Of a DNA stretch of 37,777 nt, positions 15,792 to 24,515 are shown piece after piece; position 1 is the stretch's first letter, and each line of letters starts with the position of its first letter. Source of the DNA: Syntrophaceae bacterium (GTDB taxonomy: Bacteria; Desulfobacterota; Syntrophia; Syntrophales; UBA2185); contig PMBI01000041.1 in assembly GCA_003153775.1 (NCBI GenBank), forward strand, positions 62,752-100,528. Direction: 5' to 3'. A program made the translations under genes and the position numbers. The notes under the pieces are model-generated. The model was not told the origin of the DNA. It made no database searches and saw only the letters and a list, made by a program, of their open reading frames with translations.

Positions 15792-17252
15792 ATGCTGGAT
15801 GATCACGTAAAAGAGACATTGACATTCGACGACCTTCTTCTCGTACCCTGCGAATCGAGCATTCTTCCCAAGGATGCGGAAACGACGACCCTCCTCACTA
15901 ATAATATCATATTGAATATCCCAATTGTCAGCGCCGCGATGGATACTGTCACAGAATCCGGGACTGCTATTTGTCTTGCGCAAGAGGGAGGGATAGGGAT
16001 CATCCACCGCAATATGAGCATTGAAAAACAGGTGATCGAGGTCGATAAAGTGAAAAAGTCGGAGAGCGGCATGATTGTGGATCCGATTACGATCGAACCT
16101 GAGCAGAAGGTTCACGATGCCCTCGAACTAATGAACAAATACAGGATATCCGGCGTTCCCGTCGTCAAAAATCACAGGCTCGTCGGCATTCTGACAAACA
16201 GGGACCTTAGATTTGAGACTAACCTCGATCAGCCAGTTGCGAATGTTATGACAAAAGACGGCCTCGTCACGGTTTCATCAAATATAAGTCTGGAAGAATC
16301 AAAGAAACTGCTCCATAAGCACAGAATAGAAAAATTGCTGGTCGTGGACGACGCGTATAATTTAAAAGGGATGATTACCATTAAGGACATAGAGAAGATA
16401 AAGAGATATCCCAATTCGTGCAAGGATTCCCGCGGCAGGCTGCGGGTTGGTGGCGCCGTCGGGATTATTGACAGGGAAGCGCGGGTAGATGCCCTGTTAT
16501 CTGCGGGTGTTGATGTAATTGTTATAGACACCTCACATGGTCATTCTGTGGGTGTGTTGGATGCGATTAAGGATACAAAAATAAACTTTCCGGCCTGTGA
16601 ACTGGTTGCCGGCAATGTGGCCACCTCTGAGGGAGCGGAAGCCCTCATTAGAGCGGGGGTGGATGCAATCAAAGTGGGAGTTGGTCCAGGATCGATATGC
16701 ACCACGCGGATAATCGCTGGCGTCGGGATCCCGCAGATGAGCGCCATAAGAGATGCGGCCAAGGTGGCTAAGAAATACGACGTCCCGGTCATTTCCGACG
16801 GAGGCATCAAGTACTCGGGCGATGTTGTAAAGGCGCTTGCCGCCGGCGCCCACACGGTGATGATAGGCAGCCTGTTTGCCGGAACGGAAGAGAGTCCGGG
16901 AGAGACGATTCTTTTTCAGGGAAGAAGTTATAAGATGTATAGGGGAATGGGTTCCCTTGAGGCCATGAAGATGGGAAGCATGGACAGATATTATCAGGAT
17001 GATATAGAGAGCAGTCTGAAGACCGTACCGGAGGGCATAGAAGGCAGGGTGCCGTTCAGAGGACCGTTATCCGCAAGCATAGGTCAACTCGTGGGCGGAC
17101 TGAAGGTCGGTATGGGCTATGTAGGTTGCAGAACGATCAAGGAGCTTAGAGAAAAGACGAGATTCATCCGCATCACATCGGCGGGACTTCGCGAAAGCCA
17201 TGTACACGATGTGATTATCACGAAAGAATCGCCGAACTACTGGCTGGATTGA
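15792..17252 (+). CDS. guaB: Inosine-5'-monophosphate dehydrogenase
   Basis: Cytoplasmic enzyme that oxidises IMP to XMP with NAD+, the committed step towards GMP. The 486-residue protein is a full bacterial IMPDH. It has a TIM barrel interrupted at about residues 93-205 by a tandem CBS (Bateman) domain, the IMP loop [11 protein letters not shown] with catalytic C303, and the mobile-flap region around MDRYYQDD and FRGPL. A GGAG box precedes the ATG at 15792. The gene is the third of the dtd-DUF1285-guaB run and may be followed by a small terminator hairpin at 17290-17308. With purM and purN 15 kb away it supports complete purine synthesis in this organism. Confidence 0.96.
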   Translation: MLDDHVKETLTFDDLLLVPCESSILPKDAETTTLLTNNIILNIPIVSAAMDTVTESGTAICLAQEGGIGIIHRNMSIEKQVIEVDKVKKSESGMIVDPITIEPEQKVHDALELMNKYRISGVPVVKNHRLVGILTNRDLRFETNLDQPVANVMTKDGLVTVSSNISLEESKKLLHKHRIEKLLVVDDAYNLKGMITIKDIEKIKRYPNSCKDSRGRLRVGGAVGIIDREARVDALLSAGVDVIVIDTSHGHSVGVLDAIKDTKINFPACELVAGNVATSEGAEALIRAGVDAIKVGVGPGSICTTRIIAGVGIPQMSAIRDAAKVAKKYDVPVISDGGIKYSGDVVKALAAGAHTVMIGSLFAGTEESPGETILFQGRSYKMYRGMGSLEAMKMGSMDRYYQDDIESSLKTVPEGIEGRVPFRGPLSASIGQLVGGLKVGMGYVGCRTIKELREKTRFIRITSAGLRESHVHDVIITKESPNYWLD

Positions 17253-17289
17253 GTATCAGACGGCACAATATTAACTCCATATGACGCTG

Positions 17290-17308
17290 TGCGTGTAACG
17301 CATTTTTT
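17290..17308 (+). terminator. Possible small intrinsic terminator after guaB
   Basis: A TGCG-TGTAA-CGCA hairpin is directly followed by six T residues, 38 bp after the guaB stop. The stem has only four Watson-Crick pairs, so it would be weak. Its place between guaB and dnaE is right for a terminator. Confidence 0.35.
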
Positions 17309-17409
17309 GTACGCGTAATTTCCCGGTGGTCTCTCACCTCGCTTGCGGAGTTTTCTACTTGTAATCCCGCTTTTCCTGCTAATTCAATTTATCAAGGGGT
17401 AAACGCTTA

Positions 17410-20400
17410 ATGATGCCTGCGAATTTTGTTCACCTGCACGTTCATACGCAGTACAGTCTCCTCGATGGCACTATTCGTCTCGACAATCTTTTCAAGAAGG
17501 CAAAGGAATACCAGATGCAGGCGGTAGCGATGACGGATCACGGCAATATATTTGGCGCCGTAGACTTTTATCAGCATGCCCAGAAGTACGGCATTAAGCC
17601 GATTATCGGCTGCGAGCTGTACGTTGCCCCCAAGAGCCGGTTTGACAAGAACGCGCAAGCCACAGGGGAGGGCTTTTACCATTTGGTCGTTCTGGTTAAA
17701 GACGGTCAGGGGTACAAGAATCTCATGAGACTCGTCACCGCAGCCTACCTGGAAGGATTTTACTATCGACCGCGTGTGGACAAGGAACTCCTTGCAAGAT
17801 ATAGCGAAGGCCTTATCGGACTTAGTGCGTGTCTGCACGGAGAGATAGCGAGCCTGCTGCTAAAAAGGAATATGGAAGGGGCAAGAGCGGCTGCCGATGA
17901 TTACCGGAAAATATTTGGCGACGGAAATTTCTATCTTGAGATCATGGAAAATGGTCTTCCTGAACAAAAGATTGTAAATAGCGGTCTCATCGAAGTGAGC
18001 CGTAAACTTTCGATTCCGCTTGTGGCAACCAACGACTGTCACTATATCAATCGAGAAGATGCCGAGGCTCACGAAGTTCTCCTATGTATACAGACTGGTA
18101 AGACCATGGATGATACTGACCGGATGAGATTCAAGACAGACCAGTTTTACTTCCGTTCGCCCGAGACCATGGCGCGCTTGTTTGAGGATATTCCGGAGGC
18201 TATCGAGAATACCGCGGTTGTGGCGGCGAGATGCAACTTGACTTTCGATTTTGGCAGTATTTATCTGCCGAATTTTGAGGTCAGTACGAGTGAATCGCTC
18301 GATGAATATTTATCGGGGCTCGCGAAAAAAGGATTGGATAAGTTGCTGCCCATAATCATGGGGCGCGAAGAAGATACGGGTGTACGTGAACAATATGAGA
18401 AGCGCCTGCACGAAGAACTGGAGATCATCAAATCCATGGGATTCGCCGGATATTTCCTCATTGTCGCGGATTTTGTGAATTACGCAAAACAAAGAAACAT
18501 CCCCGTGGGTCCCGGTAGAGGCTCTGCCGCCGGCAGTCTTGTTGCCTATGCAACAGGCATTACCAATATAGATCCCATAAGGTATGGGCTTTTCTTTGAG
18601 AGGTTCCTAAATCCGGACCGCATTAGCATGCCTGACATTGATATAGATTTCTGCCAGGACGGCCGCGATGAAATCATCAAGTACGTGACGGAGAAATATG
18701 GGAGCGATAGAGTTGCGCAGATTATCACATTCGGCAAGATGCAGGCAAAGGCAGTAATCAGGGATGTGGGTAGGGCACTGAACATATCCTACAGTGAAGT
18801 AGACAGCATCGCCAAGCTAATCCCCAACGTCCTCAACATTTCGCTCGACATGGCGATCCAGAGCGAGCCGCGGCTTCAGGAAGAGGAGAAGAGAAATGAG
18901 AAAGTGAGAAGGCTCCTGTCCCTGTCTCGATCCCTCGAGGGTTTAAACCGTCATTCGTCAACCCATGCAGCGGGTGTTGTCATATCTGATGTGCCCCTTG
19001 TCGAGCGCGTGCCCCTCTGCAAGAGCCCCAAGGATGAAATTGTAACTCAATTTTCCATGATGGATCTGCAGGCTGTAGGACTGACAAAATTTGACTTTCT
19101 GGGACTGAAGACTCTCACAGTTATCAAAAATTCGCTCAGGTTTATAGAAGAGGGCAGGGGGGAGAAGATCGATATTGATAACATTCCCCTCGATGATCAA
19201 AAAACATATCAATTGTTAATGAAGGGGAATGCGGACGGCATATTTCAGCTGGAAAGTGCCGGCATGAAGGATATCCTCGTAAGTATGAAGCCTGACTGCG
19301 TCGAGGAAATCATCGCCTTGATTGCCCTATACAGACCCGGCCCCATGAATATGGTTCCGGAATTTATCTCGCGCAAGCAGGGCCGTACGAAAATTCTTTA
19401 TGAAATCCCCGAACTGAAAGAGATATTGAAGGAGACATACGGCGTTATCGTATACCAGGAACAGGTAATGCAGATAGCGAGCGCCGTCGGCGGTTACACT
19501 ATGGCCGAAGCCGATATACTGCGCAAGGTCATGAGCAAGAAGAAAACGTCGGAGATGGAGAAAGAGAGACCTAAATTTCTCGAGGGTGCAAGGCGGAAAA
19601 ACATACCCGAAAAAAAGGCCAGAAAAATCTGGCAGCAGATGGAAACATTTGCAGAATATGGATTTAATAAGTCCCACAGCACCGCATACGCCATGATATC
19701 TTACCAAACCGCCTATCTGAAAGCTAATTTTCCCGTTCAATTTATGGCAGCCCTGCTGACAAGTGAAAAGGATAACAGGGACAAGATCATCAAGTACATA
19801 AACAGCTGCAAGGATATGGGCATAAATGTACTCCCTCCTGATATCAATGAATCTAAGAGCGATTTCAGTGTCACCGGGGAACACATCCGCTTCGGTCTTG
19901 CTGCCGTCAAGAATGTGGGGTTAGGTGCAATTGACTCGATTATCTCTGTAAGGGAAGAGGAGGGAAAATTCGCGACTTTCGAAGACTTCTGCACACGCGT
20001 CGACCTCAGGAAAATCAATAAGAGAATGATTGAAAGTCTCATCAAATGCGGAGCGTTTGATTCCCTTGGCTTCAGAAGAAGCCAACTGATGAAATACTAC
20101 GAAGGAATCGTCGATACGGCCCAGAGGCGCCAAAAGGAAAGGTCGAGTGGTCAGACCAGTTTCTTCGACCACATGGAAGGTGAAAAAAATGCGCATCTCG
20201 ATATAATGCAAGAATGTGCGCTTTCCGACATGCCCGAGTGGGATCATAAGGAATTACTCGCCCATGAGAAGGAAACCCTCGGATTCTACATCACGGGTCA
20301 TCCGCTTCTTAGATTTGCCGAAAAGCTCCGTACAGTTGCCAATGTCGACAGTTCGAGCATCAATGATAGGAAGGATCGCGACACGGTTGCCTTCGGCTGT

Positions 20401-20895
20401 GTAGTGAGCAATATTCGCGAGGTGACTACGAAGAGGAAAGACCTCATGGCCTATATAACCTGCGAGGATCTCAGGGGCTCTGTGACGGTGATATGCTTCG
20501 CGGATCTTTACAGTAAGGCATTCGGACTGGTGCACTCCGAAGAACCGATCTTAATCAAAGGAACCATAGATGCAGGTGAGGAAGGCATTAAAGTGATTGC
20601 CTCCGAAATTGTACCTCTCGGAGATGCCGTCGAACAGCCTTATGACGTCGCACACTTTACAATTGATGTTTCAAAATCGTCAGCAGCAGATATCGAGTCT
20701 TTCCGTGAATTACTCCTTAACCATAAGGGAAAGTGTGATGGCTTTATTCGTATCGTCAATGGCAATAGCGAAGTTGTCGTTTATTTAGGGAGAGATTTAC
20801 AGATCGAGCCGACCGATAAACTGAAGGGAGAAGCAGACAGCCTTCTCGGTACAGGAGCGACCAGTTTCAGCTACAGGACTATCGAAACAGAATAG
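17410..20895 (+). CDS. dnaE: DNA polymerase III subunit alpha
   Basis: The replicative polymerase catalytic subunit, 1161 residues, about the size of E. coli DnaE. The N-terminal PHP domain is visible (HLHVHTQYSLLDG and AMTDHGN motifs, about residues 7-50 onward). The polymerase active site holds the PDIDIDF motif at 408-414 (catalytic aspartates D409 and D411) and a third aspartate at about 562 in KFDFLGL. Helix-hairpin-helix and OB-fold regions follow near the C-terminus ('VAFGCVVSNIREVTTKRKDLMAYITCED'). It starts at one of two adjacent ATG codons (17410 or 17413) behind an AAGGGG box. PHP histidines look intact, so residual metal binding is possible. The proofreading subunit DnaQ is not in the window. 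The UPF0280 gene follows after 38 bp. Confidence 0.97.
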   Translation: MMPANFVHLHVHTQYSLLDGTIRLDNLFKKAKEYQMQAVAMTDHGNIFGAVDFYQHAQKYGIKPIIGCELYVAPKSRFDKNAQATGEGFYHLVVLVKDGQGYKNLMRLVTAAYLEGFYYRPRVDKELLARYSEGLIGLSACLHGEIASLLLKRNMEGARAAADDYRKIFGDGNFYLEIMENGLPEQKIVNSGLIEVSRKLSIPLVATNDCHYINREDAEAHEVLLCIQTGKTMDDTDRMRFKTDQFYFRSPETMARLFEDIPEAIENTAVVAARCNLTFDFGSIYLPNFEVSTSESLDEYLSGLAKKGLDKLLPIIMGREEDTGVREQYEKRLHEELEIIKSMGFAGYFLIVADFVNYAKQRNIPVGPGRGSAAGSLVAYATGITNIDPIRYGLFFERFLNPDRISMPDIDIDFCQDGRDEIIKYVTEKYGSDRVAQIITFGKMQAKAVIRDVGRALNISYSEVDSIAKLIPNVLNISLDMAIQSEPRLQEEEKRNEKVRRLLSLSRSLEGLNRHSSTHAAGVVISDVPLVERVPLCKSPKDEIVTQFSMMDLQAVGLTKFDFLGLKTLTVIKNSLRFIEEGRGEKIDIDNIPLDDQKTYQLLMKGNADGIFQLESAGMKDILVSMKPDCVEEIIALIALYRPGPMNMVPEFISRKQGRTKILYEIPELKEILKETYGVIVYQEQVMQIASAVGGYTMAEADILRKVMSKKKTSEMEKERPKFLEGARRKNIPEKKARKIWQQMETFAEYGFNKSHSTAYAMISYQTAYLKANFPVQFMAALLTSEKDNRDKIIKYINSCKDMGINVLPPDINESKSDFSVTGEHIRFGLAAVKNVGLGAIDSIISVREEEGKFATFEDFCTRVDLRKINKRMIESLIKCGAFDSLGFRRSQLMKYYEGIVDTAQRRQKERSSGQTSFFDHMEGEKNAHLDIMQECALSDMPEWDHKELLAHEKETLGFYITGHPLLRFAEKLRTVANVDSSSINDRKDRDTVAFGCVVSNIREVTTKRKDLMAYITCEDLRGSVTVICFADLYSKAFGLVHSEEPILIKGTIDAGEEGIKVIASEIVPLGDAVEQPYDVAHFTIDVSKSSAADIESFRELLLNHKGKCDGFIRIVNGNSEVVVYLGRDLQIEPTDKLKGEADSLLGTGATSFSYRTIETE

Positions 20896-20933
20896 CCATA
20901 GCAAATAAACGCGTCATCCGGTCATATCTCACT

Positions 20934-21653
20934 ATGAGCTATCAAGAAAGGACTTACAGAAACCGCGTATCGCAGAATAGCCTCACGTCGTTCCGTCTCT
21001 GCGTACGTGAAACAGACCTTCTAATACGCTGCGATACCGACCTTTCTCACAAAGCCCTTGAATCTGTTTATGCCTATCGCGGATCCATCGAGTCCTATAT
21101 TAGGATGCATCCCGATTTTCTGACGTCTCTTGCACCCCGGCACGATGATGACATCGCTCCCCCCATCATAAGGGATATGCTCAAGGCATCGCTTGCGGCT
21201 AATGTGGGCCCCATGGCCAGTGTCGCAGGGGCGATTTCGGAATATGTGGGAAAAGATCTGCTCAAGCTCTCAAAGAATGTCATCATCGAAAACGGGGGCG
21301 ATATCTATTTAAAAAGTCAGGAAGAGGTGAGGGTGGGGCTATTCGCCGGCAATTCACCCTTAACGTACAAGATTAATTTATTGCTTAAGCCGGCAAATAT
21401 GCCCATCGGTATCTGCACCTCATCTGGCACGGTAGGACACTCACTAAGCTTTGGCAGAGCAGATGCAGTTTGTGTTGTTTCTAAATCATCCACCATGGCT
21501 GATGCAGCTGCCACTGCCATCGGGAATATGGTGAAAGGTAAAGGAGATATCAGGGCTGCCCTTATGAAAGGCTTGGAAATAGAGGGGGTTCTGGGCGTCT
21601 TGGTAATTGTCGGTGATCAGTTTGGGGTAATTGGGGAAATGGAGTTGGATTAG
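20934..21653 (+). CDS. UPF0280 family protein (ApbE-related fold)
   Basis: A 239-residue cytoplasmic protein matching the UPF0280 family, related in fold to ApbE flavin transferases. The signature region is about residues 83-125, where 'NVGPMASVAGAISEYVG' is followed by 'VIIENGGDIYL'. A later 'CTSSGTVGHSLSFGRADAVCVVSKS' block completes the pattern. No function is established for the family. The ATG at 20934 has no clear ribosome-binding site, so expression may depend on read-through from dnaE, 38 bp upstream. The gene converges with the J-domain gene. A run of 18 codons with its own ATG (21655-21711) follows the stop but is too short to call. Confidence 0.82.
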   Translation: MSYQERTYRNRVSQNSLTSFRLCVRETDLLIRCDTDLSHKALESVYAYRGSIESYIRMHPDFLTSLAPRHDDDIAPPIIRDMLKASLAANVGPMASVAGAISEYVGKDLLKLSKNVIIENGGDIYLKSQEEVRVGLFAGNSPLTYKINLLLKPANMPIGICTSSGTVGHSLSFGRADAVCVVSKSSTMADAAATAIGNMVKGKGDIRAALMKGLEIEGVLGVLVIVGDQFGVIGEMELD

Positions 21654-21769
21654 CATGGCAGGACAAGAACATGCAGCAAGCAATGACCCGGATTGCGCAG
21701 ACGGTGAATAAATAAGATTAGTTTACATAATATATCTTATAAGACGTAAGCCGCGTATATAGCATATTG

Positions 21770-22714
21770 CTAAAAACCCTCCTCAGCTAATTGCTTCACG
21801 AGGCCAATTTGTTTATCCGTGAGCTTTTTAGGTACGGTGACGATTATTTTGACATATTGATCCCCCTTGCCGGTACCCTTCAGCCGCGGAACTCCGAAAC
21901 CCTTCATTCGGATCTTTGTATTGTTCTGCGTTCCAGGAGGTATCTTTATTCGTTTAACTGTGCCTTCTATTGTTGGAACTTCGATAGTGGTTCCAAGAAC
22001 GGCTTGCGAGAAATTAATTGTCTTGTCTATATAGATGTCATTTGCGTCCCTCGCAAAAATCGGGTGCGGGAGAATGCTGATATTTATGTAGAGGTCGCCG
22101 GGAATGCCTCCGTCAGTTTCAAGGCCTCCCTTGCCGGCTAACCTCAGTTTCTTTCCTGAATTTATGCCCGGTGGTATCTTGAAATTGATCTCCTCAACGC
22201 TATCATCTTTTTGCAAGGCCAACTTCTTCTCTGCACCTAATACTGATTCTTCTAATGTTATTGACAAGTTATATTCAAAATCCTGTCCCTTCTGGGGGGC
22301 GCGGTTGAATCTCTGTCGCTCCCCCTCGAATATATCCGAAAATGGACCGCCTTGCTGAGAAGTGAAGCCCCCTCCCCTGCTTGTTCTGAAATTTCTTGGT
22401 CCTGCGCCACCTGCATCGCCGAAGCCGAAGCCTCGCAGGATATCATTAAGGTCGAATCCGCGGAAAATATCCTCCTGTGTATATCGCTGCCTGAATTGAT
22501 CGGCAGATCCGAAACTATCATATTCCTCTTTCTTCTTGGGGTCACTGAGGACGGCATAGGCCTCACTTATCTTCTTAAATTTCTCCTCCGCCGCTTTGTT
22601 ATTCGGGTTCTTGTCGGGATGCCATTTCAGAGCCAGTTTTCTGTAGGCCTTCTTTATATCTTCGGCGGTCGCCTCTTTATCGAGACCTAACAATTTGTAA
22701 TAGTCTTCTGCCAT
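21770..22714 (-). CDS. cbpA: J-domain co-chaperone, CbpA-type
   Basis: A 314-residue DnaJ-class co-chaperone. The J domain (about residues 4-70) carries the HPD tripeptide at 32-34 that stimulates the ATPase of DnaK. A glycine/phenylalanine-rich linker follows (about 84-125), then the two-part substrate-binding DnaJ C-terminal region (about 145-310). There is no zinc-finger domain and the protein contains no cysteine, so it is the CbpA/DjlA-like class rather than true DnaJ. Upstream, a TTGACA hexamer is present but poorly spaced from a TATA-like element. I see no convincing heat-shock promoter. No dnaK or grpE lies nearby. Confidence 0.9.
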   Translation of the reverse strand: MAEDYYKLLGLDKEATAEDIKKAYRKLALKWHPDKNPNNKAAEEKFKKISEAYAVLSDPKKKEEYDSFGSADQFRQRYTQEDIFRGFDLNDILRGFGFGDAGGAGPRNFRTSRGGGFTSQQGGPFSDIFEGERQRFNRAPQKGQDFEYNLSITLEESVLGAEKKLALQKDDSVEEINFKIPPGINSGKKLRLAGKGGLETDGGIPGDLYINISILPHPIFARDANDIYIDKTINFSQAVLGTTIEVPTIEGTVKRIKIPPGTQNNTKIRMKGFGVPRLKGTGKGDQYVKIIVTVPKKLTDKQIGLVKQLAEEGF

Positions 22715-22785
22715 AACCTACCTTTCCGATTCCTGCTGTAATGTGTTGAAAGACATGAGAAAACCTTTAAGCGCACTCTAATTTC

Positions 22786-22816
22786 TATAACTTACCCATT
22801 CCCTTCGAATTGTCAA
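22786..22816 (-). promoter_or_regulatory. Possible promoter for the J-domain gene
   Basis: On the minus strand a perfect TTGACA (22816-22811) is followed after 19 bp by GTTATA (22791-22786), about 70 bases before the ATG. The spacing is longer than ideal. Confidence 0.3.
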
Positions 22817-22887
22817 GGATAAGGACGTCCGTCTTATTGTAAATGATCTGATGACGATGAAAATATTTAATAAATAAAGTATTGCGG

Positions 22888-23916
22888 CTAAAATCGAAGA
22901 CTTAACATTAGGTAATTTGAAGAACTCTTCCCATCATGCTGAAACGATACCGAGCCCATCTCTTTCAGATGTTCTATGAAGTCTTCCTTTACCCTCTTAT
23001 TGTATTTATGGGCGCTGCTGACAGCACTGTAGATGTTGCCGGTGTACCAGCCGAGTTCGAAGAATGTCACGATCCCGCCGGCAACGTAGTTTTCGTGACG
23101 AAAAAGCTCTATGGCGCCGAATATGAATGCGCCGTTCAGGAGAAACGCCACCAGCGCATCTGTTGGTCTCTCTGTGTAAAGATGACCCGCACCTGGAAGA
23201 ATTGCTGCAAGGGTGCCTGCCGTGGCGGGCGATTTCCTGGGGAGATGGTCGATATGCAGAAGCTCTGAGGCCATGGCATTTGCCGATCCGGCCAGCGGGC
23301 TGTGTTTAGGAACAAGGGATAATGTTTCTCTGGCCCTCTGCCATTCCTCCATCTCCATATGGACGATGGCGCTCTGGTAAACGGCCTTATCTGTAAATTC
23401 ATTGGATTTCGATTCAATTACTCGTTCAAAACTTGAGAGCGCGTCCGAATGACGCCTCAGTTGCTTTTCTGACATGCCCTTAAAGTACAGTGCTCCAGGT
23501 ATCATCGGGCTTGTGGGATATTTTGTTATGAAAGCAGTGAATGCCTCTCGGGCTTCCTGCCACTTCTTTGCTCTGTAATAACTTTCCCCGATTCTGTAAT
23601 TGCATGTCTCGACCAGTTTGTCTTCTGGGAAAAAGTGAGTAAAGCGCTTGTACTCGCTGATAGCTCTGTAATAATCCCCTTCGGCAAGGAGTGCTTCCGC
23701 AAAGGAGAATTGACTATCAGCTTCGATGACGTGAGTCTCGACTGCGCCGGCCATTACGGGTGGGATTAAGACAACGGGAAGCGCCATCGCGTAAACGATT
23801 AGCCATACATATATGTAAGCAGAAGATTTCATGAAAAATCGATTTATAGATTCCCATTTTAATGGGTACGACAGGAGGGAAACATTGAAAACCCCGGAAA
23901 TGAGAATTCCGGGCAT
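22888..23916 (-). CDS. TPR protein with C-terminal membrane segment
   Basis: A 342-residue protein of unknown function. A hydrophobic segment at about residues 33-56 (YIYVWLIVYAMALPVVLIPP) looks like a signal peptide or anchor. Three to four tetratricopeptide-like helical pairs follow ('FAEALLAEGDYYRAISEYKRF', 'IGESYYRAKKWQEAREAF', 'GMSEKQLRRHSDALSSF'). The C-terminal part has small-residue-rich hydrophobic helices beginning 'TLAAILPGAGHLYTERPTDAL', which resemble DUF5683-type membrane segments. Two starts compete. The ATG at 23916 has an AAGGA box that overlaps the iorB stop. The ATG at 23832 begins right before the signal-like segment but has no box. It is the last gene of the hom-to-iorB run, 7 bp after iorB; the context does not define its task. 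Confidence 0.8.
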   Translation of the reverse strand: MPGILISGVFNVSLLSYPLKWESINRFFMKSSAYIYVWLIVYAMALPVVLIPPVMAGAVETHVIEADSQFSFAEALLAEGDYYRAISEYKRFTHFFPEDKLVETCNYRIGESYYRAKKWQEAREAFTAFITKYPTSPMIPGALYFKGMSEKQLRRHSDALSSFERVIESKSNEFTDKAVYQSAIVHMEMEEWQRARETLSLVPKHSPLAGSANAMASELLHIDHLPRKSPATAGTLAAILPGAGHLYTERPTDALVAFLLNGAFIFGAIELFRHENYVAGGIVTFFELGWYTGNIYSAVSSAHKYNKRVKEDFIEHLKEMGSVSFQHDGKSSSNYLMLSLRF

Positions 23917-23923
23917 TGCTTCC

Positions 23924-24511
23924 TTATGCTGTACGTCCCATATGGAAGGCTTTTAGGTTTACTTCGATGGCTTTCTCGGGAAAGGATCTGCGGATGACCG
24001 TCTCCCAGAGCGAAATATCGAACTGGCCGAGATACGATGACAAAACTCCCAAGAGGGCCGTATTCTCTGTTCTTACGTCTCCCGCTCTTAGAGCCATATA
24101 ATTGGCATTAACAACTTGCATAGTCTTGAAGAGCTTCTTTACGATCTCAATAACGTTGTCAGGATAAGCAGCGTCACCGAGGTTTACAGAGGGGGGATAG
24201 ATCTCCCTTTCGCTTATGATTATACCGCCACCCGGCTTCAGAAAATCAAGATAACGGAGTGTTTCCAATTTTTCAAATGAGATGAGGATATCGACATCTC
24301 CTTTTCTCGCAATGGGAGAGTAGACCTTCTTGCCGTATCGTACATGACTGGTTACGCATCCACCGCGCTGGGCCATCCCGTGGACCTCGCTTTTCTTGAC
24401 ATCCAGACCGGCTTCCATCATCACGTGACACAAGATATCACTTGCGCGGAGTATTCCCTGACCGCCTACTCCGGCGAGGAGGATGCTCTTGACATCGCCA
24501 TCGTTTTTCAT
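23924..24511 (-). CDS. iorB: Indolepyruvate:ferredoxin oxidoreductase, beta subunit
   Basis: Small subunit (195 residues) of the oxygen-sensitive enzyme that converts aryl-pyruvates, made from aromatic amino acids, to aryl-acetyl-CoA with reduction of ferredoxin. The N-terminal 'LLAGVGGQGILRASDIL' and the 'HGMAQRGGCVTSHVRYG' block are typical of the gamma-type domain of 2-oxoacid:ferredoxin oxidoreductases. It follows iorA by 4 bp, so the two are co-translated. The presence of both suggests fermentation or syntrophic oxidation of aromatic amino acids, or the reverse reaction for their synthesis. Confidence 0.94.
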   Translation of the reverse strand: MKNDGDVKSILLAGVGGQGILRASDILCHVMMEAGLDVKKSEVHGMAQRGGCVTSHVRYGKKVYSPIARKGDVDILISFEKLETLRYLDFLKPGGGIIISEREIYPPSVNLGDAAYPDNVIEIVKKLFKTMQVVNANYMALRAGDVRTENTALLGVLSSYLGQFDISLWETVIRRSFPEKAIEVNLKAFHMGRTA

Positions 24512-24515
24512 AACA

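Noticed and set aside
21758-21775. Small hairpin (TAGCA/TGCTA) near the end of the J-domain gene
   Set aside because: It is followed by A rather than T on the minus strand, overlaps the stop codon, and does not end a plus-strand transcript convincingly.
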